Positions 15,974 to 23,626 of a stretch of DNA of 64,000 nucleotides are shown here, in pieces; within the stretch, counting starts at the first letter, position 1; each line of letters begins with the position of its first letter. The stretch comes from CAYWOS01 sp964459985 (lineage in GTDB: Bacteria > Bacillota > Clostridia > Christensenellales > Aristaeellaceae). The stretch is taken from positions 17,211 to 81,210 of the forward strand of contig CAYWOS010000010.1 in NCBI GenBank assembly GCA_964459985.1. The letters are read 5' to 3'. The position numbers were made by a program, and so were the translations under genes. The notes under the pieces are model-generated. The model was not told the origin of the DNA, ran no database searches, and saw only the letters and a list, made by a program, of their open reading frames with translations.

Positions 15974-16548
15974 TCCTTTTCTATGCGAAACCGCTCAAAA
16001 AAATCAACGGGCAGCCCGTCCGCGTACACCGTGACGCACACGCCGCTCGCGCCGCCGTGCAGGGGCGTGCCTCCGCGCGCGACGGGATCGCCCGCCGCGA
16101 CCGACGCGCCCGCTTCGACGAGCGCCGTCCCGATCCCGCGATAGACCGACGAAAGGCCGCCTCCGTGATCGATGGCGATCTCGCCGTCCCCGGCGCGCGT
16201 CACACGCCCGGCGCGCGCGGCGCGCACATCGCCGTCCACGCCGCAGGCGAAATCGACCGCCTCGTGCGTCCGCCATGTACTGATCGCCGCAAAGTACGTC
16301 GCGTCGGCGCTGAACGGGCGCAGGATTTCCCCCTCGCACGGGCGCGCGGCTTCCGCCGAAGCCGCCGTGTCCTCGCTGTACCGTACGTCGCTCAAGCGTT
16401 CGCTGCGGTCGGCGGCGGCGCTCAAATCGGGCGGCGTCCGGTCGTTTGAGCGCGCGGTCCACACGGCGGAGAGCAATATGGCCGCCGCGCACAAAAGCGC
16501 CAGCAGATAGTATCCCCATTTGTCCAGCGCGTCGAGTACCTTTTTCAA
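15970..16548 (-). CDS. Membrane-anchored M23/LytM-like protein, SpoIIQ-like
   Basis: About 192 residues. One membrane segment (about 14-30) precedes a LytM fold on the outer face. The first zinc motif is present as THEAVDF (H95, D99), but the HxH motif expected in the last strand region is GVCVTVY, with no histidine. B. subtilis SpoIIQ is a degenerate M23 protein of this layout that pairs with SpoIIIAH between forespore and mother cell; assignment to that role is inference. Start: TTG 16548, seven nt after GGGAGGG; the longer frame would cross an intrinsic terminator. That terminator (16571-16603) lies directly upstream, so the gene's own promoter is unclear. Confidence 0.7.
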   Translation of the reverse strand: MKKVLDALDKWGYYLLALLCAAAILLSAVWTARSNDRTPPDLSAAADRSERLSDVRYSEDTAASAEAARPCEGEILRPFSADATYFAAISTWRTHEAVDFACGVDGDVRAARAGRVTRAGDGEIAIDHGGGLSSVYRGIGTALVEAGASVAAGDPVARGGTPLHGGASGVCVTVYADGLPVDFFERFRIEKD

Positions 16549-16570
16549 CGCAAGCCCTCCCTTCGCATAC

Positions 16571-16603
16571 AAAAACCCTCCCCGACAGTATATCCGGGGA
16601 GGG
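16571..16603 (-). terminator. Intrinsic terminator after fumarase beta gene
   Basis: On the - strand CCCTCCCCG (16603-16595) pairs with CGGGGAGGG (16584-16576), followed by TTTTTG. The M23-like gene begins only ~22 nt downstream. Confidence 0.92.
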
Positions 16604-16637
16604 CGCGGCTTACGCGAAAAGGGGGCGGCGCGGGCGT

Positions 16638-17189
16638 TTACGGCATACAATACGCGGCGGGGCCGGTTTCGTACAGATTGTCGCCTGCGCTGTCGATCAG
16701 CACGACGGCGGGGAAGCGCTCGACGGTGAAGCGCCTGATCGCTTCGGCGCCCAGATCGGGATAAGCGACGATTTCGGATTTGAGGACGCTGCGCGCGATG
16801 AGCGCCGCCGCGCCGCCGACCGCGCCGAAATAGACGGCGCCGTATTGTTTCATCGCCTCGATCACGGCGGGCGAGCGTTTGCCCTTGCCGATCATGCCGC
16901 GCAGCCCGAGCGCGAGGAGCGGCGGCGTGTAGGCGTCCATGCGGTAGCTGCTGGTCGGTCCGCAGGAACCGACCGCGCGCCCGGGCGCGGCGGGCGCGGG
17001 ACCGACGTAATAGATCGTCTGACGCATCACGTCGAAGGGCAGCGTTTCCCCGCGCCCGAGCGCTTCGATCAGGCGCTTGTGCGCGGCGTCGCGCGCGGTG
17101 TACAAAACGCCCGTGATCAGCACGCTGTCGCCCGCGCGAAGGGATTGAACGTCGTAATCGGTCAGAGGCAGAAAAATCTCTCGCATCAT
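16638..17189 (-). CDS. Class I (Fe-S) fumarate hydratase/tartrate dehydratase, beta subunit
   Basis: 183 residues. Features of the beta subunit are LPLTDYDVQSLRAGD at the start, the RDAAHKRL block, YVGPAPA, GSCGPTSSYRMD and MIGKGKRS. Together with the alpha subunit it catalyses reversible hydration of fumarate to malate (or of a similar dicarboxylate) using a [4Fe-4S] cluster, typical of anaerobes. ATG 17189 has an AAGGAG SD and sits 9 nt after the alpha stop. A strong terminator follows. Motifs alone do not separate fumarase from L-tartrate dehydratase. Confidence 0.92.
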   Translation of the reverse strand: MMREIFLPLTDYDVQSLRAGDSVLITGVLYTARDAAHKRLIEALGRGETLPFDVMRQTIYYVGPAPAAPGRAVGSCGPTSSYRMDAYTPPLLALGLRGMIGKGKRSPAVIEAMKQYGAVYFGAVGGAAALIARSVLKSEIVAYPDLGAEAIRRFTVERFPAVVLIDSAGDNLYETGPAAYCMP

Positions 17190-17198
17190 AACGGCTCC

Positions 17199-18044
17199 TT
17201 ACAGCACGGTTTCGGCGTGGCGCGCGGCGTGACAGCAGATATTGACGGCGACGGGCAGCCCGGCGATGTGCGTGGGCGCGTAATCGATGTTCACGGCGAG
17301 CGCCGTCGTGACGCCGCCGATGCCCGCCGCGCCGATGCCCAGGCGATTGATCCTGTCCAGCGCGCGCTTTTCGAGCGCGGCGTAGCGGGGATCGGGGTGG
17401 CGCGAGCCGACCTCGCGCGCCGTCATGCGCTTGGCGATCAGCGCCGCCTGTTCCATCGTGCCGCCCACGCCGACGCCGACGACGACGGGCGGGCAGGGAT
17501 TGGGGCCCGCCAGTTTCACCGTTTCGACGATGAAATCCTCGACGCCGCGCTCGCCATCGGCGGGCACGAGCATCTTCATCCGGCTCATGTTCTCGCTGCC
17601 GAACCCCTTGGCGGTCACGAGAATGCGGACGTTTTCGCCCGGCACGATTTTTACGTGCAATACGGCGGGCGTGTTGTCCCCGGTGTTTTTGCGGTCGAAG
17701 ACCGGCTCGGCGACCACCGATTTGCGCAGATAGCCGTCCCGATACGCCGCGCGCACGCCCTCGTCGACCGCTTCGTTCAGATCGCCGCCCGTCAGGCGCG
17801 CGTCCTGCCCCAGATCGAGAAAAATCACCGCCATGCCGGTGTCCTGACAGACGGCGACACGCTCGGACGCGGCGATCGCGTAATTCTCAAGCAATTGATC
17901 GAGCACGCCGCGCGCCGTGTCCGAGCGCTCGATGTCTCTCGCGCGCGCGACCGCGCCGCGCACGTCCTCCCCGATCACGTAGTTCGCTTCGGTCAGCAGG
18001 CGGCGCACGGCGTCGCCCACGGCGTTCACATCAATCTCACGCAT
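17199..18044 (-). CDS. Class I (Fe-S) fumarate hydratase/tartrate dehydratase, alpha subunit
   Basis: 281 residues. Cluster cysteines lie in VAVCQDTGMA, GPNPCPPV and the ICCHAARHAE end. GFGSENMSRM and GVGVGGTMEQA are the conserved substrate-site blocks. It pairs with the beta subunit directly downstream. An AAGGAG SD precedes the ATG, and that SD region abuts a 37-bp tandem array that is made of copies of the end of tmcAL. No promoter is visible between tmcAL and this gene, so they are likely co-transcribed. Confidence 0.93.
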   Translation of the reverse strand: MREIDVNAVGDAVRRLLTEANYVIGEDVRGAVARARDIERSDTARGVLDQLLENYAIAASERVAVCQDTGMAVIFLDLGQDARLTGGDLNEAVDEGVRAAYRDGYLRKSVVAEPVFDRKNTGDNTPAVLHVKIVPGENVRILVTAKGFGSENMSRMKMLVPADGERGVEDFIVETVKLAGPNPCPPVVVGVGVGGTMEQAALIAKRMTAREVGSRHPDPRYAALEKRALDRINRLGIGAAGIGGVTTALAVNIDYAPTHIAGLPVAVNICCHAARHAETVL

Positions 18045-18065
18045 AACATTCTCCTTTTCACGGCG

Positions 18066-18154
18066 TCAGGATCGGCTGATCGCGGTTTTTCCCTTTACGG
18101 AATCAGGATCGGCTGATCGCGGTTTTTCCTTTACGGAATCAGGATCGGCTGATC
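18066..18154. repeat. Tandem array of the tmcAL 3' end, three copies, period 36-37 bp
   Basis: TCAGGATCGGCTGATC occurs at 18066, 18103 and 18139. The first two copies also share the next 9 bases (CGCGGTTTT). The 18139 copy is the coding one: on the - strand it encodes DQPILIP and is followed by the tmcAL stop. The other two fill the gap to the fumarase alpha gene. Confidence 0.93.
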
Positions 18155-19300
18155 CCTATACTCCGCGCCCGCCGGCTCGCCCGTCAGCGCGCGGCGCACG
18201 GCGTCGGCGCGCGCGTCGAGCGCGTAATCCGTCGGGGATAATTCCCGCGCGGGACGCGTGACGAGCGGAAAGCCGCCCGCCTTCAGCGCGCGCATGAGCG
18301 GCGCGGCGGACAGGCGGAAGCCCAGCACGCGCGCGTAAAGATACGGCGCGGCAAAATCGTCCTTCGTCGCGCCGACCAGCGCGTGGCACAGCGCGCGGCT
18401 GATACGCGAATAGGGATATCGCCGCGTTTTGACCGCCCTGATGATGTCCTCGCGCGTCGTTTCGCTTTTCGCGGCGGCCGAAATACGGTTTTCCAGCCCC
18501 TCGCTCACCTCGGGCAGCGCGGCGATTTCCCCGGGCGACATGGACAGCAGCCGGACGCGCAGGGGCTTGTCCGCGTACTCGGGACGGCACAGCGCGCCGC
18601 GCCGGACGGCGTCCGCCAGCGCGGGAAAGCATGCCCCGGGCACGGCGTTTTCGACCGCGCGCCAATCGCCGCGCATGAGCGCGCCGCGCACCGCCGACGC
18701 CGACGCATAGCCCGCGCCCGTCTGTGCGTGGTACGCGCCGACGCGCGGGACGGGCACGGGAATCATCCCGGAACCAAGCCGCCTGATCGCGCGCAGATAG
18801 TTCATCGCCAGCAGGGCGTTGGGCTTCCGCAGCGCCGCCGCCCGGCCGTTCAGCGCTTCCTCGAGCGCGCGCCCCGTCGCCTCGGCGAAGGACAGCCCGC
18901 GATCAAGCGCCCGGCGTCGCGCGGCGTTCAGCGCGCCGTCGTTTTCCTCCAGCAGCGCGGCGGCCTCGGACAAAAGCGCCATGTCCTCCGTTTCGGTGCC
19001 GAAGGCGAGATGCGTGACGCCCAGCGCGTCCAGTATGCGCGCAAAGCCGAGCGCGAAATGCTCCGCCTCGCGCGCCGAGCAAAAGTAGGGCGCCTGCAAA
19101 ACGGCGTCCGCGCCGCCCAGCAGCGCCATGCGCGCGCGGTCGCGCGCGGGCAGGACGGCGGGCGTCCCGCGCTGCGTGAACGCGCCGCTCATCAGGCAGA
19201 CGACATAATCGGCTTCCGACAGCGCCCGCGCGCGGGCGATATGGTAAGCGTGTCCCGCGTGAAACGGGTCGTATTCGCAGATGATCCCGCAAACGCGCAT
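18131..19300 (-). CDS. tmcAL: tRNA(Met) cytidine acetate ligase (TmcAL, UPF0348 family)
   Basis: 389 residues. The N-terminus MRVCGIICEYDPFHAGHAYH contains the HxGH nucleotidyltransferase motif, followed by CLMSGAFTQRGTPA, both hallmarks of TmcAL, which makes N4-acetylcytidine at tRNA(Met) C34 using acetate and ATP. KPNALLAMNYL and RRYPYSRISR are conserved later blocks. ATG 19300 has a GGAGG SD; the frame open to 19330 is ignored. A TTGATC-16-TATAAT promoter lies just upstream. The last codons are duplicated twice downstream. Confidence 0.92.
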   Translation of the reverse strand: MRVCGIICEYDPFHAGHAYHIARARALSEADYVVCLMSGAFTQRGTPAVLPARDRARMALLGGADAVLQAPYFCSAREAEHFALGFARILDALGVTHLAFGTETEDMALLSEAAALLEENDGALNAARRRALDRGLSFAEATGRALEEALNGRAAALRKPNALLAMNYLRAIRRLGSGMIPVPVPRVGAYHAQTGAGYASASAVRGALMRGDWRAVENAVPGACFPALADAVRRGALCRPEYADKPLRVRLLSMSPGEIAALPEVSEGLENRISAAAKSETTREDIIRAVKTRRYPYSRISRALCHALVGATKDDFAAPYLYARVLGFRLSAAPLMRALKAGGFPLVTRPARELSPTDYALDARADAVRRALTGEPAGAEYRDQPILIP

Positions 19301-19329
19301 GTCGTGTCCTCCGCGTGTAGTCCGGTTCA

Positions 19330-19357
19330 ATTATACCACGTTTGTCCCCGAGATCAA
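19330..19357 (-). promoter_or_regulatory. Promoter for tmcAL
   Basis: On the - strand TTGATC (19357-19352), 16 nt, TATAAT (19335-19330). Divergent from the mgtE promoter, 10 bp away. Confidence 0.75.
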
Positions 19358-19367
19358 GCGAAAATGA

Positions 19368-19396
19368 TTGACATCGCGCGGCGCGAGCGGTATACT
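19368..19396 (+). promoter_or_regulatory. Strong promoter for mgtE
   Basis: TTGACA (19368-19373), 17-nt spacer, TATACT (19391-19396). It predicts a ~225-nt untranslated leader before mgtE. Confidence 0.88.
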
Positions 19397-19429
19397 GACC
19401 GTATCTCAAAAACGAGGGGGTGACGGTCG

Positions 19430-19507
19430 ATGGACGACAGCGTGAGATGTCAGGCAAGCGAAGGCGTGCCGCGATCATGCGGAATGCGTCCGTCGGCGCG
19501 TTCCTGA
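19430..19507 (+). CDS. Candidate 25-codon leader ORF upstream of mgtE
   Basis: ATG at 19430 follows GAGGGGGTGA at 9-nt spacing and the frame ends at TGA 19505-19507. The peptide would begin MDDSVRCQASEG and be hydrophilic. It lies wholly inside the mgtE leader. Mg2+-responsive leader peptides are known for the enterobacterial transporter gene mgtA, so a regulatory role is plausible, but nothing beyond position and SD shows it is translated. Confidence 0.45.
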   Translation: MDDSVRCQASEGVPRSCGMRPSARS

Positions 19508-19510
19508 CAT
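19447..19510 (+). promoter_or_regulatory. Long-range helix in the mgtE leader RNA
   Basis: ATGTCAGG (19447-19454) and CCTGACAT (19503-19510) are exactly complementary and enclose a smaller hairpin (CCGC...GCGG). The 3' arm covers the stop codon of the 25-codon ORF. I looked for the ykoK M-box (GGTGAGGCTCCT core) and did not find it. The rest of the leader to 19620 holds a weak CTTGCGG/CCGCGCAAG hairpin and no gene. Confidence 0.45.
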
Positions 19511-19629
19511 AATTCGGCATAGCGTTCGCTTCCTTTCATCCGTGAACGTTGTCGGCTCTTGCGGTTTTCCGCGCAAGGCGCTGTTTTCGTGCGTTCAGGG
19601 GAATCATAGAAGGAAAGCGGGTGAGTCCG

Positions 19630-20985
19630 ATGGAATGGGAAAGAATCGAGGAAAAACTCAATCAGCTTGTCGAATCGGGGCGGCACGGCGAGCTTCGCGG
19701 CGCGCTGATGATGCTCAACGTCGTCGATATCGCGCAGTTTATCAGCACGCTGGACAAGGATAAGCTGCTCTTTGTGTTCCGCGTGCTGCCCAAGGATATC
19801 TCGGCGGACGTGTTCAGCTACATGACGCCCGATCAGCAGCAGACGCTGATCGAATTGATCGGCGACAACGAGATCAGGCCGCTCATCGAGGACATGTTTC
19901 TGGACGACGCGGTCGACTTCCTCGAGGAGCTGCCCGCCAACGTCGTCAAAAGAATCCTGCAGAACACCTCGCCCGACACGCGCTCGCTCATCAACCAATT
20001 CCTGCGCTATCCCGAAAACTCGGCGGGATCGCTGATGACCATCGAGTACCTCGAGCTCAAGGCGCAAACCACCTGCCGCGACGCGCTCGACATCATCAAG
20101 CGCGTGGGGCTGGACAAGGAAACGGTGTACACGCTGTACATCATCGACGACGCGCGGCATCTGATCGGGACGCTGGCGCTGCGCAAGGTGATCCTCGCGC
20201 CCGACGACACGCAGGTGTCTTCGCTCATGAACCCCAGCCCCGTCAGCGTGCAGACGACCGACGATCAGGAAAAGGTCGCCGAACTGGTGCGGCATTACGA
20301 CATCATGGCCATCCCCGTCGTGGACAGCGAGGGAAGGCTGGTCGGCATCATCACGGCGGACGACGTGATGGACGTCATCGAGGAAGAGAACACCGAGGAC
20401 TTCGAAAAGATGGCGGCTCTGACGCCGTCCGAGGACGACTACCTGCGCACCTCGCCCTGGAAGCTGGCGCTCAACCGCATCCCGTGGCTCGTCATCATGT
20501 CGGTGTTCGCCATTTTTACCGGCATGATCATCACCAGCTACGAAGATCTGCTCAAGAACGCCGATATGGTGCTCACCGCCTGCATCCCCATGCTGATGGA
20601 CACGGGCGGCAACTGCGGCGCGCAGGTGTCCACGCTGATGATTCGCGGTCTGGCGCTGGGCGAAATCCATTTCAAGGATATTTTCCGCGCGATCTGGAAG
20701 GAAATCCGCGTCGGGCTGATCGTGGGCACGGCGCTGTTCGCGTTCACGCTGGCGCGCGTGCTGCTCGTCAATCAGGCGTCCTTCATGGTGGCGCTCGTCG
20801 TGGCGCTGGCGCTGTTTGTGACGGTTGTGCTGGCCAAGCTCATCGGCTGCTGCCTGCCGCTTTGCGCCAAAAAGCTGCATCTCGACCCGGCGCTCATGGC
20901 CAGCCCGCTCATCACCACGCTGGTCGACGCCGCCTCGCTGACCATCTATTTCGCCATCGCCACGTCGCTGCTGCACATCGGATAG
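19630..20985 (+). CDS. mgtE: Magnesium transporter MgtE
   Basis: About 451 residues. An N-terminal helical superhelix (PANVVKRILQ, YPENSAGSLM) is followed by two CBS domains (about 137-255) and five membrane segments from about residue 285 on. MDTGGNCGAQVST and the final DAASLTIYF are MgtE pore signatures. MgtE is a Mg2+ channel gated by cytosolic Mg2+ through its N and CBS domains. Start is either ATG 19630 or GTG 19621, which has an AAGGA SD. It follows a long leader with a possible uORF; it is monocistronic and the ylxM promoter follows. Confidence 0.95.
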   Translation: MEWERIEEKLNQLVESGRHGELRGALMMLNVVDIAQFISTLDKDKLLFVFRVLPKDISADVFSYMTPDQQQTLIELIGDNEIRPLIEDMFLDDAVDFLEELPANVVKRILQNTSPDTRSLINQFLRYPENSAGSLMTIEYLELKAQTTCRDALDIIKRVGLDKETVYTLYIIDDARHLIGTLALRKVILAPDDTQVSSLMNPSPVSVQTTDDQEKVAELVRHYDIMAIPVVDSEGRLVGIITADDVMDVIEEENTEDFEKMAALTPSEDDYLRTSPWKLALNRIPWLVIMSVFAIFTGMIITSYEDLLKNADMVLTACIPMLMDTGGNCGAQVSTLMIRGLALGEIHFKDIFRAIWKEIRVGLIVGTALFAFTLARVLLVNQASFMVALVVALALFVTVVLAKLIGCCLPLCAKKLHLDPALMASPLITTLVDAASLTIYFAIATSLLHIG

Positions 20986-21016
20986 GGCGTTGTCAGGAAA
21001 AACGCTTGACAGCGCC
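20986..21016. repeat. Inverted repeat overlapping the ylxM -35 box
   Basis: GGCGTTGTCA (20986-20995) and TGACAGCGCC (21007-21016) form a 10-bp stem with one G-U pair and an 11-nt loop. No T run follows, so it is a poor terminator. It overlaps the TTGACA of the next promoter. Confidence 0.6.
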
Positions 21017-21033
21017 TGAAATCCGTGTATAAT
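21006..21033 (+). promoter_or_regulatory. Promoter for the ylxM-ffh-rpsP-khpA cluster
   Basis: TTGACA (21006-21011), 16-nt spacer, TATAAT (21028-21033). Confidence 0.82.
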
Positions 21034-21072
21034 GGATCAGGTGTCAAGGGAAAGCCTTGACGGGAGGACGCG

Positions 21073-21450
21073 ATGGCGGATCAAACGCTGTCCACGGGCG
21101 AAAAGAAACTGCGCAGCGCGGTGCTTTTCTCCTTTTACGGCGAGCTGCTGCCCCCGAATCAACGAGAAATGGCGCGCATGTATTTCGAGGAGGATCTCTC
21201 GCTTTCCGAGATCGCGGCGCAGGTGAGCCTGTCGCGGCAGGGCGTGCACGAGGCGGTGACGCGCGCGGCGCGCGAGCTGGCGAATTTTGAGGAGACGCTC
21301 GGGCTGTACGCGCGCTTTCGCCGCACGGACGAGCAGCTCAAGGCGTGTCAGACGCTGCTGCGCGGGCTGTCGCCGGCGCGGGGCTCGGAGGATTCCCTGT
21401 CGGCGGTCAGGAGATTGATCGACAATATGCTTTCGGAGGAGGAGGCGTAG
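21073..21450 (+). CDS. ylxM: YlxM/p13-like DNA-binding protein of the SRP operon
   Basis: 125 residues. A sigma-region-4-like helix-turn-helix is visible (LLPPNQREMARMYFEED, LSLSEIAAQVSLSRQGVHEAV). YlxM homologues sit directly before ffh in Firmicutes and are reported to influence the signal recognition particle pathway. ATG 21073 follows GGGAGG. The stop is 1 nt before the ffh ATG, so the two genes are coupled. Confidence 0.9.
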   Translation: MADQTLSTGEKKLRSAVLFSFYGELLPPNQREMARMYFEEDLSLSEIAAQVSLSRQGVHEAVTRAARELANFEETLGLYARFRRTDEQLKACQTLLRGLSPARGSEDSLSAVRRLIDNMLSEEEA

Positions 21451-21451
21451 C

Positions 21452-22786
21452 ATGGCGGCGTTTGAGGGGCTTGCGGCAAAGCTCCAGAATACTTTCAAGA
21501 AGCTGACGGGCAAGGGCAAGCTCAACGAGCAGAACATCAAGGACGCGATGCGCGAAGTGCGCATGGCGCTGCTCGAGGCCGACGTCAACTACCTCGTGGT
21601 CAAGGATTTTGTCAAAAAGACCACCGAACGCTGCGTCGGCAGCGAAATCCTCGCCAATCTGAACGCCGGGCAGCAGGTCGTCAAGATCGTCAACGAAGAA
21701 CTGACGGCGCTCATGGGCGGCACGAACAGCAAGCTCACGTGGTCGCCGTCGGTGCCCACGATCTATATGCTCTGCGGCCTGCAGGGCGCGGGCAAAACCA
21801 CGATGGCGGCGAAATTGTGCGGGCTTTTGACCAAGCAGGGCAAAAAGCCCATGCTCGCGGCGTGCGATATCTACCGCCCGGCGGCGATCAGGCAATTGCA
21901 GGTGGTCGGCGAACAGGTGGGCGTGCCGGTGTTTGAAAAGGGCACGCAGAACCCGGTGCAGACGGCGAAGGAAGCCGTCGAGTACGCGCGGTACTACGGG
22001 CGCGACGTATTGATTCTTGACACGGCGGGACGCCTGCACGTGGACGAAGCGCTGATGCAGGAGCTGTCCGACATCAAATCGGCGGTGCGCCCGCAGGAGA
22101 TCCTGCTGGTGGTGGACGCCATGACGGGACAGGACGCCGTCAACGTGGCGAAATCCTTCGACGAACAGCTCTCCATCGACGGCGTGATCATCACGAAGCT
22201 CGACAGCGACACGCGCGGCGGCGCGGCGCTCTCGGTGCGCGCGGTGACGGGCAAGCCCGTCAAGTTCGCGGGCACGGGCGAAAAATTGTCCGATATCGAG
22301 CCTTTCCATCCCGAGCGCATGGCGTCGCGCATCCTCGGCATGGGCGATATCCTGACGCTTATCGAAAAGGCGACCGAATCGGCGGACGCCGAGCAGATGC
22401 AAAAGCTCGCCGACAGGAAATCGCCGACCGATTTCGATCTCAACGATTTCCTCGATCAGATCGCGCAGATCAAGAAAATGGGCCCGCTTCAAAACGTTCT
22501 GGGCATGCTCCCGGGCGTCGGCGCCAAGCTCAAGAACGTCGAGGTGGACGACAACGCCTTCAAAAAGCCCGAGGCGATCATCCGCAGCATGACGATGCGC
22601 GAGCGCCGCAACCCCGCCGTGCTCAACGCCTCGCGCCGCAAGCGCATCGCGGCGGGCGCGGGCGTGACGGTGCAGGACGTCAACGCGCTCATGCGCCAGT
22701 ACGACCAGATGAAGCAAATGATGAAGCAGATGATGGGCAACAAGCGCGGCATGATGCAGAAAATGCGCCAGATGAACTTCAAATAA
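21452..22786 (+). CDS. ffh: Signal recognition particle protein Ffh (SRP54)
   Basis: 444 residues: N domain, GTPase G domain with GLQGAGKTT, DIYRPAAIRQL, DTAGR and TKLDSDTRGG, and a methionine-rich M domain from about residue 300 with the RNA-binding block RRKRIAAGAGVTVQDVN. The tail MKQMMKQMMGNKRGMMQ is typical. Ffh binds SRP RNA and nascent signal peptides and docks with FtsY. A GAGGAGGAGG SD precedes the ATG. Confidence 0.98.
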   Translation: MAAFEGLAAKLQNTFKKLTGKGKLNEQNIKDAMREVRMALLEADVNYLVVKDFVKKTTERCVGSEILANLNAGQQVVKIVNEELTALMGGTNSKLTWSPSVPTIYMLCGLQGAGKTTMAAKLCGLLTKQGKKPMLAACDIYRPAAIRQLQVVGEQVGVPVFEKGTQNPVQTAKEAVEYARYYGRDVLILDTAGRLHVDEALMQELSDIKSAVRPQEILLVVDAMTGQDAVNVAKSFDEQLSIDGVIITKLDSDTRGGAALSVRAVTGKPVKFAGTGEKLSDIEPFHPERMASRILGMGDILTLIEKATESADAEQMQKLADRKSPTDFDLNDFLDQIAQIKKMGPLQNVLGMLPGVGAKLKNVEVDDNAFKKPEAIIRSMTMRERRNPAVLNASRRKRIAAGAGVTVQDVNALMRQYDQMKQMMKQMMGNKRGMMQKMRQMNFK

Positions 22787-22852
22787 CCCCCCACGCGGCT
22801 CTCATAGCAATATGATGACCATACATTTCAAATCGGTTGAGGAGGAAACACC

Positions 22853-23101
22853 ATGGCAGTCAAAATCCGTCTCAAGAGAATGGGCATGAAAAAGCATCCC
22901 TTCTACCGCGTCGTCGTCTCCGACGTGCGCTCGCCGCGCGACGGCCGTTTCATCGAGGAAATCGGTTACTACGATCCCATGAAGCAGCCCGCCGACATCA
23001 AGATCGACAACGAAAAGGCGATCGAATGGATGAAGAACGGCGCGCAGCCCACCGACACCGTCCGCGTTCTGCTCAAAAAGACCGGCGCGATCGAGGGCTG
23101 A
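22853..23101 (+). CDS. rpsP: 30S ribosomal protein bS16
   Basis: 82 residues beginning AVKIRLKRMGMKKHPFYRVV after the Met, the bS16 signature, with EIGYYDPM and the GAQPTDTV block. A GGAGG SD lies upstream of the ATG. The order ffh-rpsP-khpA is the conserved Firmicute arrangement. Confidence 0.98.
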   Translation: MAVKIRLKRMGMKKHPFYRVVVSDVRSPRDGRFIEEIGYYDPMKQPADIKIDNEKAIEWMKNGAQPTDTVRVLLKKTGAIEG

Positions 23102-23177
23102 CCCGCGCGGGCGTCGGCGCGTCGCGTAACGCCCGGCGGCGCGCGGCAGCGTTTGCTCCGCGTAGAAAGGACTATGC

Positions 23178-23405
23178 ATGAGGGATTTGGTACTGTATCT
23201 CGCGCAATCGCTCGTCGAGCATCCCGAGGCGGTCAAGGTCACCGAAACCGAGGGGCCCGAGGCGATTATTCTCGAACTCAACGTCGCGCCCGAGGACATG
23301 GGCAAGGTCATCGGCAAGCAGGGGCGCATCGCCAAGGCGATCCGTTCGGTCGTCAAGGCGGCGACGGCGAAAAACGCCAAGCCGGTGTTTGTCGAAATCC
23401 AGTAA
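23178..23405 (+). CDS. khpA: KH-domain RNA-binding protein KhpA (YlqC)
   Basis: 75 residues with a single type II KH domain: GKVIGKQGRIAKAIRSVV is the GxxG loop and following helix. KhpA, usually with KhpB/Jag, binds RNA and affects cell elongation and division in Firmicutes. It lies in the rpsP transcript. In most relatives rimM and trmD follow; here a structured terminator region follows instead. Confidence 0.95.
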   Translation: MRDLVLYLAQSLVEHPEAVKVTETEGPEAIILELNVAPEDMGKVIGKQGRIAKAIRSVVKAATAKNAKPVFVEIQ

Positions 23406-23418
23406 GGGTTCGTTCCAA

Positions 23419-23506
23419 GGGGCGCGGCAAGCCGGTAGCCTGTCGGTAAAAGCCCGTTTCGCGGTCTTTTGCGACAGTCTATGGGCGCGATAAGCGCCCC
23501 TTTTTT
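23419..23506 (+). terminator. Structured 3' region with intrinsic terminator after khpA
   Basis: The simple terminator is GGGCGC-GATAA-GCGCCC followed by TTTTTT (to 23506). An upstream GGGGCGC (23419-23425) can pair with the same GCGCCCC (23494-23500), and between them CTGTCG (23440-23445) pairs with CGACAG (23472-23477), extended by AAAAG/CTTTT and CCG/CGG. The ~88-nt RNA thus has two mutually exclusive folds, or is a stable small RNA. Confidence 0.75.
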
Positions 23507-23546
23507 GGTTCCCGTGAAATTTTACATGCCCGCGCGCGGGAACTTA

Positions 23547-23576
23547 TTGGCGTATGCGGGCTTCCTATGTTACAAT
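23547..23576 (+). promoter_or_regulatory. Promoter for the FHA-RodA-PBP operon
   Basis: TTGGCG (23547-23552), 18-nt spacer, TACAAT (23571-23576). Confidence 0.7.
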
Positions 23577-23626
23577 AGAAAAGAAATGACGAAAACGCGC
23601 CGGGCGGCGCGGCGGGAGGCGAGGAA

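Noticed and set aside
19397..19620. ykoK M-box Mg2+ riboswitch before mgtE
   Set aside because: The conserved GGTGAGGCTCCT-type core is absent, so the leader was listed as unclassified.
23419..23506. SRP (4.5S) RNA after the ffh cluster
   Set aside because: The conserved CAGGTCCGGAAGGAAGCAGC-type tetraloop region is absent.
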